Source of the DNA: Hydrogenedens sp964549105
GTDB taxonomy: Bacteria > Hydrogenedentota > Hydrogenedentia > Hydrogenedentales > Hydrogenedentaceae
DNA: 64,000 nucleotides
Assembly: GCA_964549105.1 (NCBI GenBank)
Contig: CAZJTZ010000001.1
Location: 124,001 to 188,000, forward strand
Reading direction: 5' to 3'
The translations under genes and the position numbers were made by a program. The notes beneath the pieces are model-generated. The model was not told the DNA's origin. It searched no databases and saw only the letters and a list, made by a program, of their open reading frames with translations. Positions within the stretch are counted from its first letter, which is position 1, and each line of letters opens with the position of its first letter. Below are positions 44,690 to 54,720 of the stretch, in pieces.

Positions 44690-46066
44690 TTAAAATTCTA
44701 ATGTAATTTTGGAATTATTTTGAGGAACAAAACATTTGAACTTTGAATTTATATTTTCCTTCATCCAGTCTAATGCGGGGGGGTCTCCATGGACAAGGAT
44801 AACATTCTTTGGATGTAATCGTTCTATCAACTCTAATAGTGCACTTCTATAAGCATGACCACTGAAATGAAACCGCTTTATATTCCGAAGTTTAACTTTC
44901 ACGGGTGATGTATCCAATTGAAATTGCAGTTCATCTCCTTCTTTTGAATGAAGAAGTTTATAGCCAAGGGTATCCGGGTCTATGTAGCCGACAAAAAGGA
45001 TACCGTGCTGTTTTGATTTGACCATTTCTTGTGCAATCAATGCAGAAGGGGTATTTTCTACCATCATCCCAGATGTGGCAATAATAATTCCGGGATTAGA
45101 TAATAACTGCTTTATTTCTTCTGGCTGCCACACATTTCCTAACTTGCGAAAACAATTTAAAGGTCTCAATTTATTAGTTGTATCTAAATATTCTCGGAAT
45201 TGTTCATAAATCTCATAGATGGCTCTTCCTAAACCTGAGATATAGATAGGCACTTTAGCCAGAAGTCCTTTTTCTTGAAATCGCGCAAGCATATTCGCAA
45301 TTTCTTGTGTCCTACCAAGTGCAAAGGCAGGAAGTAAAACAGAGCCCCCCTGTTCAATAACTTGATTAATGGATTTTACAAGTTGTAATGATTCTTCATA
45401 GTAGGAATTTACCTTGTTTTCATCAACGGCACCCTGCGTACTTTCAACAATGATAGTATCTACCTCATCTAACCCATCCATAGATTGATAAGGTCCTAAT
45501 AATTCCTGATTACTTGCAGAAATATCACCTGTATATAAGATTTTGTAACTATCCATTTCGAGTAAAATGCTTCCACTGCCCAATACATGCCCCGCTGGGT
45601 TAAATAAGGCACGAAATACATTTTTACTGCTAACCTCAAAAGGTGTATTAAAAAGATGGGCTCGCGTAATCTCCATCAAATTTTCAACATCCTCATGCTG
45701 ATAAAGGGGATAATCAAAAATACCTCGTTCTTTCCTTAATGTGTTCATTACAACCACGCTATTGTGAAGCATTCGCTCTATAATTCGTAGGGTCGGCAAA
45801 GTGGCGTGAACCTTAAAACGAGGAAATAATTTTGTCAGATATGGAAGAGAACCGCAATGGTCTACATGTCCATGAGTAATCAAAACAGCATCGGGAAAAG
45901 ATTGCATCAAATCCAGATGGGGAAGGGATTCAAATCCTTCTTTTTTAGGGTGAATTCCACAATCTAATAAAATATGTTCGCCCATATAAGATATTTCAAA
46001 ACAACTTGCCCCTATTTCTCCACCTCCACCTAAAATAGAGAGACTAATACATCTGTCCATACTCAT
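44690..46066 (-). CDS. Metallo-beta-lactamase/beta-CASP ribonuclease-like protein (CPSF73/Ysh1 type)
   Basis: A 458-residue protein with the metallo-beta-lactamase zinc motifs HGHVDHCGSLPYL, NPAGHVLGSGSILLEMD and a late GHAYRSALLE. The beta-CASP insertion has VESTQGAV, LLPAFALGRTQEIANML and IIATSGMMVENTPSAL, and the C-terminus has NVILVHGDPPALDW. Bacterial members of this group cleave RNA endo- or exonucleolytically. The KH and beta-sandwich domains of RNase J are absent, so it is closer to the archaeal/CPSF-like short form. It is first in the minus-strand run leading into the LpxL-like, epimerase and GT2 genes. Confidence 0.9.
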   Translation of the reverse strand: MSMDRCISLSILGGGGEIGASCFEISYMGEHILLDCGIHPKKEGFESLPHLDLMQSFPDAVLITHGHVDHCGSLPYLTKLFPRFKVHATLPTLRIIERMLHNSVVVMNTLRKERGIFDYPLYQHEDVENLMEITRAHLFNTPFEVSSKNVFRALFNPAGHVLGSGSILLEMDSYKILYTGDISASNQELLGPYQSMDGLDEVDTIIVESTQGAVDENKVNSYYEESLQLVKSINQVIEQGGSVLLPAFALGRTQEIANMLARFQEKGLLAKVPIYISGLGRAIYEIYEQFREYLDTTNKLRPLNCFRKLGNVWQPEEIKQLLSNPGIIIATSGMMVENTPSALIAQEMVKSKQHGILFVGYIDPDTLGYKLLHSKEGDELQFQLDTSPVKVKLRNIKRFHFSGHAYRSALLELIERLHPKNVILVHGDPPALDWMKENINSKFKCFVPQNNSKITLEF

Positions 46067-46129
46067 ATCTATATTTTACTTTCTGTTCTTTTACACGAGA
46101 TAAATATGTAACAACAAATAAAACTACTA

Positions 46130-46158
46130 TTCATAATTATCTAATATTTTAGTATAAT
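46130..46158 (+). promoter_or_regulatory. Candidate sigma-70 promoter of the GH63-like gene
   Basis: TTCATA (46130-46135) and a perfect TATAAT (46153-46158) are separated by 17 bases and lie 40 bases upstream of ATG 46198, which has AAGGA six bases before it. Confidence 0.45.
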
Positions 46159-46197
46159 AGAGTATATTTTATCACCATTAATAATAAAGGAAAGCGT

Positions 46198-48843
46198 ATG
46201 GGTTTAGAAAAAAACCGATTAATGGAGATGTTTAAGAAAAATTTGCAGTGGCAGGAATGGGGACCCTATTTGCCCGAACGGCAATGGGGAACGGTTCGGG
46301 AATGTCTATCACTTCCTAAAAATGCGTGGTTATACACAACATTTGATATAGCCAAAACACATAATTATCTGCTGGGAGATGATGGCATATTCGGATGGTG
46401 CCATAATTCAGGTAGATTGTGTTTTGCATTAAGTTTTTGGAATGGAGTTGACCCATTCTTAAAAGAGCGTTTTTTTGGATTAAGTGCAATTGAAGGAAAT
46501 CATGCTGAAGATGTAAAAGAATATTATTTTTATTTAGACGCCATTCCAACTTACACTTATGCAAAAGCACTGTATCGTTATCCGTGTGAATTGTTTCCTT
46601 ATGAAAAATTAATATCTGAAAATCAAGCAAGAAGTTGCTTTGACCCAGAATTTGAATTGTTGGATACGGGAGTATTTAATGACTCGCGATATTTTGATAT
46701 TGAAGTTGAATATGCTAAGGGAAACATTAAAGATATAGCCATACAGATAACCGCATGGAATAGGAGCAAAGAAACAAAACCTTTACATATTATTCCTCAA
46801 TTTTGGTTTCGCAATACCTGGCAATGGTCATCATTACTTGGAAAAATTGAACGCAAACCACAGATTTATTGTGCAGGTCCCAACCATGTTGTTTTTATGG
46901 ATAATCAATTAGGTGAATATCGGTTAGAAGTAGGTGAAGGTTCAAGTGAAATAGTTCCGCAGTTGCTCTTTACTGAAAACGAATCAGATTTGATAAATTC
47001 ACAGGGAAAAGATAAATCAATCAAATGGCGGCGTGATGCATTTACCCAGCATATTATATATAACAACTCTGAATTTATTTCGCCAGATGATAAAGGAACT
47101 CGTGTTGCAGCCTGGTATCCTTTTAATATTCCACCCGAATCAAAAGTCTCCCTACAATTGAGACTGTTCTCAGTTCAAGAAACACCATCTGAACCTATTG
47201 GGGACAGATGTAGCGAACTTATTGAAGTACGGAGAAAGGAAGCAGACGAGTTTTATCAGGAAATTTTGCCTGAGTCATTAACTCCTATTCAGAAAAAGAT
47301 TATGAGACAGGCTTATGCCGGGCTTCTCTGGTCTAAAATGTATTACAAACTCCCTGTGAACGAATGGCTGAATGTGGCAAAGACTACAAATGGCTTAACT
47401 TCTCATATAAGTTTTGAAAATTGGAAACATTTGAACGCAGATGATATTCTGTCTATCCCTGATAAATGGGAATATCCATGGTTTGCCTCATGGGATATCC
47501 CTTTCCACCTAATAAGCATGTTCCGTATTGACCCATTATTTACATTAAAACAAATAAAACTTTTTATTTCGCCAAGGTATCAAAGTCCCACAGGACAAAT
47601 CCCTTCTTCAGAATGGAACTTCTCTTCTGTAAACCCACCTGTAATGGCTTGGGGAATAAATAAAATTATCCAATATATAGAGAAGTCAAAAGGAGATATA
47701 TCAAAAGAAGATTTTTATGAAATGTTTCTCATAGAATCCTTCTGTGGCTTATTTGCAAATCTGACATGGTGGGCAAATCAAAAAGATAAGGAAGGGAAGA
47801 CCTTATTTAATAAGGGACTGATAGGTCTTGATAATTTCGCTATTGCTGAAAAAAATTCAGATGGCATAAGATTAATTGAAGAATCTCAAGCCATTTTCTG
47901 GATACCATTTTTAGTTGGAAATCTACTCGAATTAGCATGCAAAACAGCCATTATATTCCCAAGTTTTGAAAAAATTGCTATTCGGCTTTTAGATTATTTT
48001 TTGAAATCAATAGATTTATTACAAAGTAAAGAGTCCTATTCTTTCTGGGATGAAACAGACTCCTTCTTCTATCCCGAATTAAGTATAGAAGGAGAAAAAA
48101 ATAAAATTCCTATTCGCTCATTTTCAGGGCTTGTTCCACTCTTTGGTATTGTTCATTTACCTATACATGCACTTCCTGAACTTGCAAAAGAAGTGGAAAG
48201 GTTAATTCAATCAAAAATACTTGCAACTCCATTTTTCAAAAAATTTTCCGATTCACAAACAGGAAAAGAATATATTTCCCTATCCTGCCTTACAGAAGAA
48301 CAAAGGAATTCACTGCTAAAATATGCCTTAAATGAATCTGAATTTTTGTCTTCTTATGGTTTGCGTTCCCTATCACGATATCACCGAGAAAAACCAATAT
48401 ATATCCATTCATCACGCCAACATATCGAGATAAAATATTGCCCCGGAGAACTGGAATCAAAGATGTTTGGAGGCAATACCAATTGGTTTGGTCCTATCTG
48501 GTTTCCACTGAATTATCTCTTCATTGACAGCATGGAAAAATGGGGAATTGCATACCCAGAATATAAATTTTCCAATTCAGACTATATTAAAGATTTTTCA
48601 TTTACCAGAATTGCACAAGAAATTAGACAACGACTACAAAACTTATTTATTCCAGACACACACGGCTACATCCCCGCTTTAGGGACTCTTTCAAATATAA
48701 GAGATGACCCCCACTGGAACAATTATTACTTATTTTTTGAATATTTCAACGGCGACACAGGCGAAGGTATAGGTGCAAGCCATCAAACTGGCTGGACCTC
48801 CCTTATCACAGAAATTATCCACGAACTAACCAACAGCCAGTAA
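46198..48843 (+). CDS. Cytoplasmic GH63-family glucosidase (mannosylglycerate-hydrolase-like)
   Basis: An 881-residue protein without a signal peptide. The N-terminal beta region starts WQEWGPYLPERQWGTVRECL, followed by GDDGIFGWCHNSGRLCFALS and SAIEGNHAEDVKEYYFYLDA. The (alpha/alpha)6 barrel (about 385-870) has WEYPWFASWDIPFHLI and a closing GDTGEGIGASHQTGWTSL. This is the layout of the widespread bacterial GH63 'glucosidase' group related to mannosylglycerate/glucosylglycerate hydrolases. The substrate is probably an alpha-glucoside or compatible solute; this is inferred. It is transcribed alone, divergent from the beta-CASP gene. Confidence 0.85.
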   Translation: MGLEKNRLMEMFKKNLQWQEWGPYLPERQWGTVRECLSLPKNAWLYTTFDIAKTHNYLLGDDGIFGWCHNSGRLCFALSFWNGVDPFLKERFFGLSAIEGNHAEDVKEYYFYLDAIPTYTYAKALYRYPCELFPYEKLISENQARSCFDPEFELLDTGVFNDSRYFDIEVEYAKGNIKDIAIQITAWNRSKETKPLHIIPQFWFRNTWQWSSLLGKIERKPQIYCAGPNHVVFMDNQLGEYRLEVGEGSSEIVPQLLFTENESDLINSQGKDKSIKWRRDAFTQHIIYNNSEFISPDDKGTRVAAWYPFNIPPESKVSLQLRLFSVQETPSEPIGDRCSELIEVRRKEADEFYQEILPESLTPIQKKIMRQAYAGLLWSKMYYKLPVNEWLNVAKTTNGLTSHISFENWKHLNADDILSIPDKWEYPWFASWDIPFHLISMFRIDPLFTLKQIKLFISPRYQSPTGQIPSSEWNFSSVNPPVMAWGINKIIQYIEKSKGDISKEDFYEMFLIESFCGLFANLTWWANQKDKEGKTLFNKGLIGLDNFAIAEKNSDGIRLIEESQAIFWIPFLVGNLLELACKTAIIFPSFEKIAIRLLDYFLKSIDLLQSKESYSFWDETDSFFYPELSIEGEKNKIPIRSFSGLVPLFGIVHLPIHALPELAKEVERLIQSKILATPFFKKFSDSQTGKEYISLSCLTEEQRNSLLKYALNESEFLSSYGLRSLSRYHREKPIYIHSSRQHIEIKYCPGELESKMFGGNTNWFGPIWFPLNYLFIDSMEKWGIAYPEYKFSNSDYIKDFSFTRIAQEIRQRLQNLFIPDTHGYIPALGTLSNIRDDPHWNNYYLFFEYFNGDTGEGIGASHQTGWTSLITEIIHELTNSQ

Positions 48844-49273
48844 GAAAAAATTCTAAAGAACTAATGGTGCTTGTTTAAAATAAGTCACCTGATAATAGAA
48901 ATGCAAAGAAAGAGAAATTTGTAGAATATTACAGTAATCTCTTTTCGTAAAAACTGGGCTTATCTAAAAAGTCAATTTAAACCAATTTTAGTGGTTCAAA
49001 AACCTATAAAAGCAGTTTAAAACAATTATATACCAACATAAAAAAACTGATTTTCACATAAATTTTTCAAAAAGGACTTTTTAGACAACCCCCATTTTAT
49101 AATACCCATGAGAGGAATCCCCCTTTTGTCATTTTGACCCCTCTCTCATTTTTGCAATCTTCTGTCATTTCGAGCGAAGCGAGAATTCTTTCTTTCCCTT
49201 AATCTTCATTCTATAAAATAAGAACTATTTTACATACCTTACCTTTTATACCGTGCATTTATTTGAACATACT
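48844..49273. other. Intergenic region between convergent genes, with interspersed repeat
   Basis: 430 bases, AT-rich, with no coding frame of note. Near its right end are two TGTCATTT-starting units (about 49127 and 49163), the second being a recognisable interspersed repeat. No strong terminator hairpin with a T-tract is seen. Confidence 0.5.
49163..49187. repeat. TGTCATTTCGAGCGAAGCGAG interspersed repeat
   Basis: The motif TCATTTCGAGCGAAGCGAGA is a short repeat I recognise from intergenic regions of several unrelated bacterial genomes. A partial related unit (TGTCATTTTGACCCC) lies about 36 bases to the left. The copy number in this genome is unknown. Confidence 0.5.
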
Positions 49274-50326
49274 TTACGAACTTGCATTTTTCAATTCTGA
49301 AGGACTTTTCATGTTGGCAAGGGTATCTTCGTATGAAATAAGGTCTTGTAGATATAACTCTTTTAAGCATCTATCAAATGTCACCATACCGTCTTTGAAG
49401 CCTGTTTCTAATACACTATAAATCTGGTAATTTTTCCCTTCACGAATTAAATTGGAAATGGCATTGTTTGCTCGTAATATTTCATAACTGAGTATTCGTC
49501 CTTCACCATCTTTGCGGGGTAGAAGTCGTTGTGAAATCACAGCCAGCAAAACCATAGACAATTGGAATCGTATTTGTTGCTGTTGTCCCGCAGGGAATAC
49601 ATCTATAATGCGGTCAATGGTCTGAATCGCATCGTTGGTATGTAGTGTTGCAAAGACAAGATGCCCTGTTTCTGATGCTGTTAATGCTGCCTGAATTGTT
49701 TCCAGGTCTCGCATTTCGCCTACGAGAATAACATCAGGGGATTGTCTTAACACATATTTCAAGGCACGGACAAAATTTTGAGTATCTCCACCTACTTCTC
49801 GCTGGTCAACAATACTTTTTTTATGAGTATGGACATACTCGATAGGGTCTTCAATTGTAATAATATGGCATGCTCGTTCATTATTGACAATATCAATAAG
49901 AGAAGCAAGGGTAGTGGTTTTCCCACTCCCTGTGGGTCCTGTTACAAGGACTAAACCCTGTCTTGCAAAGGCTAAATCTTTTATGGTTTCAGGCAAACCC
50001 AACTCGCTTAATGATGGAATCTTTTCAGGAATAGGACGCAAAGCAGCCGTTATACACTGTTTCTGATAATAAACATTCACACGAAACCGATGTTTTCTTC
50101 CGACTGCAAGGGAAAAGTCTAATTCTTTCTCTATTTTGAATTGTTCTTTTTGTTCTTTGGTAAGAAAACTAAAAATCATTTTTTCAGTCATTTCAGGGGT
50201 AAGTGTGTCCGAACGGGTTCTATATAACTGTCCATTCACTCTTAATATAGGAGGGGCACCTGCACTAAGAATAAGGTCTGATGCCTTCTCCTGAATAACG
50301 AGGTCAAACAAATCTTGAATGTCCAT
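49274..50326 (-). CDS. pilT: Type IV pilus retraction ATPase PilT
   Basis: A 350-residue secretion ATPase. The N-terminal PAS-like domain (MDIQDLFDLVIQEKASDLIL) is followed by Walker A GPTGSGKTTTLASLID, the Asp box ITIEDPIEYVH, Walker B ILVGEMRDLETI, the AIRNLIRE-like element reading AISNLIREGKNYQIYSVLET, and His-box FATLHTNDA. It depolymerises type IV pili in twitching motility. I chose ATG 50326: GGAG lies nine bases upstream, whereas an ATG five codons earlier has none. pilB and pilin genes are not seen, but a GspF/PilC-like gene is at 37.5 kb. Confidence 0.95.
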   Translation of the reverse strand: MDIQDLFDLVIQEKASDLILSAGAPPILRVNGQLYRTRSDTLTPEMTEKMIFSFLTKEQKEQFKIEKELDFSLAVGRKHRFRVNVYYQKQCITAALRPIPEKIPSLSELGLPETIKDLAFARQGLVLVTGPTGSGKTTTLASLIDIVNNERACHIITIEDPIEYVHTHKKSIVDQREVGGDTQNFVRALKYVLRQSPDVILVGEMRDLETIQAALTASETGHLVFATLHTNDAIQTIDRIIDVFPAGQQQQIRFQLSMVLLAVISQRLLPRKDGEGRILSYEILRANNAISNLIREGKNYQIYSVLETGFKDGMVTFDRCLKELYLQDLISYEDTLANMKSPSELKNASS

Positions 50327-50600
50327 AAAATAAAACTCCATATTATCAATTAATAAAAACAGATAATCAGTCTATAAATAATAAATTTACAAGGGGGTGT
50401 GCTTCAAATAGTGCCAGTAAGGCGTTCTCAAATAAAGGTTATTTTTTCCTATCTCTGGGTAAAATTCTTCCTACTTTTTATATATAAACCTATAAAAAAT
50501 TTACATAACTTATGGTTTATCAAGTTATTTTGTTTTTTGCCGATAATTGGTATAGGAATTGCTCAGATTTATCCAAATATTAATAATCATGGTGTATATA

Positions 50601-50614
50601 AGGAGATAAGTGTG
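50601..50614 (+). promoter_or_regulatory. Shine-Dalgarno AAGGAG and GTG start of flgK
   Basis: AGGAG at 50601-50605 lies six bases before GTG at 50612-50614. Homology to FlgK begins exactly here (VGTLFSALDIARAGM), so this start is preferred over an in-frame start 71 codons upstream. Confidence 0.85.
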
Positions 50615-52315
50615 GGAACTTTATTTAGTGCTCTGGATATAGCCCGTGCGGGGATGTTGGTATCTCAGGTTCAACTGGATGTAACCGGGCATAATATCGC
50701 GAATGTAAACAAGGAGGGCTATTCTCGACAGCGAGTAGAAGTCACTACCCGTGTTCCCAATTACAGACCTTATGGGGCTATTGGTCGGGGACCTACCATA
50801 TCGGATATAAAAAGAATTCGAGAGACATTCCTTGACCAGATATTTCGCGAGCAGAATCCTGCATTGGGCAGAACGGAAACGATTGCAAATTATTTTGAGC
50901 GGATTCAAGATATTTTTCAGGAACCTGGCGAAACAGGGCTTAGTTCTCACCTGTCCAGTTTTTTTGATGCACTTCAAGATTTTACAAATAATGTAGAAGA
51001 AACACCTGTTCGAGTGTCTTTAGTCCAGGAAGGTGAAGCCCTGTCTCAATCTTTGAACGAAATAGCAAGACAGATTTATCTTCTGGAAAGTAATGCAAAT
51101 GAAGAAATTCGGAATACCGTGCCTGAGATTAATTCGCTTCTTTCCAGAATTGCAGAACTTAATAAAACCATAAGGGACACTGAAATTACAGGCAAGTCTG
51201 CAAATGATTTGAGAGACGATAGAGATTTACTTGTAGACCAACTTTCCAAAATTGTCGCTATAACTACACGCGAGCGAGATGATGGGCAGGTAAATATTTT
51301 GTTAGGAGGGGTTGAAATAATTAGTGGAGACAACTATCGAGCCCTCAAAACAACAGCAGACTCAACAATAGACCCTACACGACCTGACTTTCTTTCCGTC
51401 GTATTTGAAGACAATTCAGAAAAAGCGATTATACCGGATGGCTCACTTGCAGGTTTGTTATATATCCGCGATGTTGAGTTAAAGGAAATAAAAGGACAAA
51501 TAGATGAAATTGCTCGAGCCGTTGCAGGTTCTATTAACCAGATTCAGAGTCAGGGAAGAGGATTAGTATTGTATACAAATATGATAAAATCAACTATTGC
51601 CGTGGCAGACACAGGAACAGCATTAACAAGCAATAACCTCCCTTATTCAATTAATGATGGCTCTTTTCAATTACTTGCTTATGATAATGCAGGTAATATC
51701 GTAGAGACTCTTACTGTTCCCATATCCAGTGCTTCCACTACATTAACAGATATCGCAAATCAAATTGATGGGAGTTCCTTTTTTTCTGCGGTAGCAGATG
51801 CAGATGGATATTTAAGCATAACCCCTACCAGTGGATATTCCTTCCGTTTTGCCAACGACACTTCAGGCGTTCTTACGGCTATCGGAATGAATCCCTTTTT
51901 CACCGGTTACACAGCAAGCACTATCGCTGTGAACAGGGATTTAGTAAATAATCCAAGACTCATTAGTTCGGGATATAGTCTTGACTTAAATGAAACGGGG
52001 GATAACAGTGCAAGTCTGGATATGGCCAGCATTCGTACCCAACGCATATTATCTAACAACACACAAACAGCGGATGATTATTATCAATCTATAATAGTGC
52101 AAATTGGAATTAATGCCAGGGCAAATCTTGATGTATTGGAAATGGAACGTTCGTTTGTAAACGATTTTAATAACCGCAAACAGGAAGTCTCTGGGGTAAA
52201 CCTCGATGAAGAGATTTCAAATCTAATATTGTATCAAAGAGCCTTCGAAGCATCGGCAAGAATTGTCACAGTAACAGACAGTATGTTAGAAACCCTATTA
52301 AACACAATCCGATAA
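50612..52315 (+). CDS. flgK: Flagellar hook-associated protein 1 (FlgK)
   Basis: 567 residues from a GTG start. The N-terminal D0 helix and loop GTLFSALDIARAGMLVSQVQ and LDVTGHNIANVNKEGYSRQR are the flagellar rod/hook/HAP signature. The middle is a variable outer domain (about 250-490). The C-terminus EEISNLILYQRAFEASARIV plus TVTDSMLETLLNTIR closes the D0 bundle. FlgK is the junction protein between hook and filament. A frame is open for 71 codons upstream, but that stretch is not FlgK-like and the ribosome site decides the start. No flgL, flagellin or other flagellar gene lies within the window, which is unusual since flgK and flgL are normally adjacent. Confidence 0.93.
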   Translation: MGTLFSALDIARAGMLVSQVQLDVTGHNIANVNKEGYSRQRVEVTTRVPNYRPYGAIGRGPTISDIKRIRETFLDQIFREQNPALGRTETIANYFERIQDIFQEPGETGLSSHLSSFFDALQDFTNNVEETPVRVSLVQEGEALSQSLNEIARQIYLLESNANEEIRNTVPEINSLLSRIAELNKTIRDTEITGKSANDLRDDRDLLVDQLSKIVAITTRERDDGQVNILLGGVEIISGDNYRALKTTADSTIDPTRPDFLSVVFEDNSEKAIIPDGSLAGLLYIRDVELKEIKGQIDEIARAVAGSINQIQSQGRGLVLYTNMIKSTIAVADTGTALTSNNLPYSINDGSFQLLAYDNAGNIVETLTVPISSASTTLTDIANQIDGSSFFSAVADADGYLSITPTSGYSFRFANDTSGVLTAIGMNPFFTGYTASTIAVNRDLVNNPRLISSGYSLDLNETGDNSASLDMASIRTQRILSNNTQTADDYYQSIIVQIGINARANLDVLEMERSFVNDFNNRKQEVSGVNLDEEISNLILYQRAFEASARIVTVTDSMLETLLNTIR

Positions 52316-52352
52316 TCTCGCCTTACATCTGATTAAAGAAGAAACAAACTTT

Positions 52353-54596
52353 TTATTCAGAGTTTTGAATTATCCTCTCCTTCTCTTCCTTTATCTTTGT
52401 ATATAAACGAGGACAGACATTTAAATACCCTGTTGTTTTACTTTCCGCATCTGCAAAAATTGCGTTTCCTATCAATTCCTCTTCAATTACGGTTTGAATC
52501 CTTGATGAACCCACAAGTCGCTCAAAATGTTCGTTAAATTGGAAATATTCTGGATGATATTTTTTAAAGAGATGCAAGAGTTCAATACCCAGATTGAAGG
52601 GTCTAGCGGCATACGGGTCTTTCACCTTGATATGTAATCCCCTACATTGCTGATTCATATATTTAGGCTCTACTGCTTTACCCGGTATAGAAGTGGGAAC
52701 AAACGAACAGGGTGTTATATCAAATCCTTTTATAACCTCTTCCGAGAGATTAGAAATTATCAAAGCGGGATTGCACCAGGGCGCTCCTATAATCTGAAAA
52801 GGCTCTTTCGTTCCACGCCCTTCACTTACATTTGTTCCTTCAAATAAACAAGTACCCACATAACATAAGGCAGATTCAAAAGTGGGGATATTAGGAGATG
52901 GGGATACCCATGGCAAATCCAAATCAGGAAAAAGCAAATCGTAAAACCAACCATCCATTTTTATTACAAGCAAATCCAATGACTTCATTTCTGGAAGTGT
53001 ATTTTTCAAGAATAAAGCGGCTTCACCAATAGTTAGGCCATGTCGCACCGGAACCCTTCCCCAACAAACCTCATCTAATAACCCCGGCTCAGGAAGTATC
53101 CCTTCTATAATTTCACCCCCTAACGGATTGGGACGGTCCAGAACCATCATTCGTTTATTATATTTACTACATATCTTCATCAGTTGGGATAAAGAATAGA
53201 TATAGGTATAATAGCGACTACCAATATCCTGTATATCAACAACAACCCAGTCTACTGTCCCTAATATCTTCTTCCAACGAATATCTGCATTTTTTAAATA
53301 AATATCAATGAGTTGAATATTTTTCCACTGTTTTTGTTGTTCTGCACGACCCGCCTCTTCATCTAACTTTAAACCATGTTCCGCAGAAAAAATATATTTC
53401 AATTTTATCTTGTCCGACGAAGATAAAATTTCTAATGTGCTCTTTCCTTCAATGTTTGTTGCAGAAAGATTTGTAAACAGGGCAATGGAATTGTTTTTTA
53501 ATGGTTTAAAGTCGTCCCGCATCAAAACATCAATACCGCAATGAACATTCATTTTTTGTGGTTGTATTAACAGTGCCACAGAATTAAAGAAGGTTTTCCT
53601 CAATTTCCGATTGTCCCTTTTAACACGACTGGGATGACAGGAATTGCTTAACAGAATGGCATAATAACCTGTCTGTCTATCCCACCATAAACAAGTCCCT
53701 GTAAAACCTGTATGGCCCAGAGCGGAACGGAATGGAAGTTGTCCTTCAATGCTTTCCCAGAACGGGTCGGTTTTCCATCCTAACACTTGCCATGGATAAT
53801 CAGGAATAACTCTACATGTTGACATCTCCTCTATAACATCTTTTTTAAGAAGCATTTCAGAAATTAAGCCTCTACAAAAACGCGATAAATCTTCAGCAGT
53901 TGAAAACAAGCCTGCATGTCCTGCTACACCTCCAAGTGCATACGCATTCTCGTCATGCACTTCTCCTCTAATTATTTTATTCCTCCAACTGCATTTTTCT
54001 GTGGGTGCACACTTGTTTTTATATTCTTCAGGAACACAGAAAAAAGTTGTATTCATGCTCAACGGCAAAAAAATATTTCTTTTGCAATATTGGTCAAGGC
54101 CAATTCCAGAAATTATTTCAACAATGTATCCAAGAATCATAAACCCAAAATCAGAATATAAATGATTTGTGCCTGGTTCAAACAATAGTTGCGTTTTAGA
54201 TAGATTGATAATAATATCTTCAAGAGAATAAATTTCTCTATACCATTCATATCCAATCAATCCTGAACTGTGGGATAATAGGTGTCTAATAGTGAAATTG
54301 CGAAAAAGAGGAACAGGGATATAGTTATAAACAGGGTCATCTAATCTCAGTTTGCCCTGTTGATACAGAAGTAAAATCGCCGTTGTTGTGGCAATAACTT
54401 TTGTTAAAGATGCAAGGTCAAAAAGGGTTTCTTTTTGCATATCCTCTTCTATTGGAATTAATGCACATTTTCCAACGGAGCCAAAAAATAATCTTTCATT
54501 ATTTTTACCCAGATAGGCAACCGCACCCGGAGCCGAATTTTGAATAGCATCAGATAAACATCTTTCAAGTATTTTTTTATATTTTGGTTCAAACAT
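52353..54596 (-). CDS. Fusion of class C beta-lactamase-type serine hydrolase and DUF1343 (NamZ-like)
   Basis: 747 residues from ATG 54596 (GAAGAG eight bases upstream; a TTG six codons earlier is weaker). The N-terminal half (to about 345) is a serine beta-lactamase/esterase-fold domain with SxxK in FDLASLTKVIA, LLSHSSGLIGYEWY and LGHTGFTGTCLWW. The C-terminal half (about 352-740) is DUF1343: NNSIALFTNLSATN, FSAEHGLKLDEEAG, DIQDIGSRYYTYIYSL, VLDRPNPLGG and EGRGTKEPFQIIGAPW. DUF1343 includes NamZ, an exo-beta-N-acetylmuramidase. The fusion suggests cell-wall recycling in one polypeptide. No signal peptide is evident. Confidence 0.92.
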   Translation of the reverse strand: MFEPKYKKILERCLSDAIQNSAPGAVAYLGKNNERLFFGSVGKCALIPIEEDMQKETLFDLASLTKVIATTTAILLLYQQGKLRLDDPVYNYIPVPLFRNFTIRHLLSHSSGLIGYEWYREIYSLEDIIINLSKTQLLFEPGTNHLYSDFGFMILGYIVEIISGIGLDQYCKRNIFLPLSMNTTFFCVPEEYKNKCAPTEKCSWRNKIIRGEVHDENAYALGGVAGHAGLFSTAEDLSRFCRGLISEMLLKKDVIEEMSTCRVIPDYPWQVLGWKTDPFWESIEGQLPFRSALGHTGFTGTCLWWDRQTGYYAILLSNSCHPSRVKRDNRKLRKTFFNSVALLIQPQKMNVHCGIDVLMRDDFKPLKNNSIALFTNLSATNIEGKSTLEILSSSDKIKLKYIFSAEHGLKLDEEAGRAEQQKQWKNIQLIDIYLKNADIRWKKILGTVDWVVVDIQDIGSRYYTYIYSLSQLMKICSKYNKRMMVLDRPNPLGGEIIEGILPEPGLLDEVCWGRVPVRHGLTIGEAALFLKNTLPEMKSLDLLVIKMDGWFYDLLFPDLDLPWVSPSPNIPTFESALCYVGTCLFEGTNVSEGRGTKEPFQIIGAPWCNPALIISNLSEEVIKGFDITPCSFVPTSIPGKAVEPKYMNQQCRGLHIKVKDPYAARPFNLGIELLHLFKKYHPEYFQFNEHFERLVGSSRIQTVIEEELIGNAIFADAESKTTGYLNVCPRLYTKIKEEKERIIQNSE

Positions 54597-54644
54597 AGAA
54601 AGGTCTCTTCTCAAATCACATTTTTTTATTAAACAAAAATGAAG

Positions 54645-54675
54645 ATGGCCTACAATCTATTCAATTGTAGGCCAT
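54645..54675 (-). terminator. Rho-independent terminator of the H1-like gene
   Basis: ATGGCCTACAAT (54645-54656) and ATTGTAGGCCAT (54664-54675) form a perfect 12-pair stem with a 7-base loop. On the minus strand it begins 46 bases past the H1-like stop and is followed by CTTCATTTTTGTTT. The position suits termination of that gene before the beta-lactamase/NamZ gene. Confidence 0.8.
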
Positions 54676-54720
54676 TTAAAAGTAACTGCTTTGTGATGAT
54701 TATACACATCACATTTTAAA

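Noticed and set aside
50399..50611. N-terminal extension of FlgK by 71 codons
   Set aside because: The extension is not FlgK-like and has no ribosome site, while GTG 50612 has AGGAG six bases upstream exactly where FlgK homology starts.
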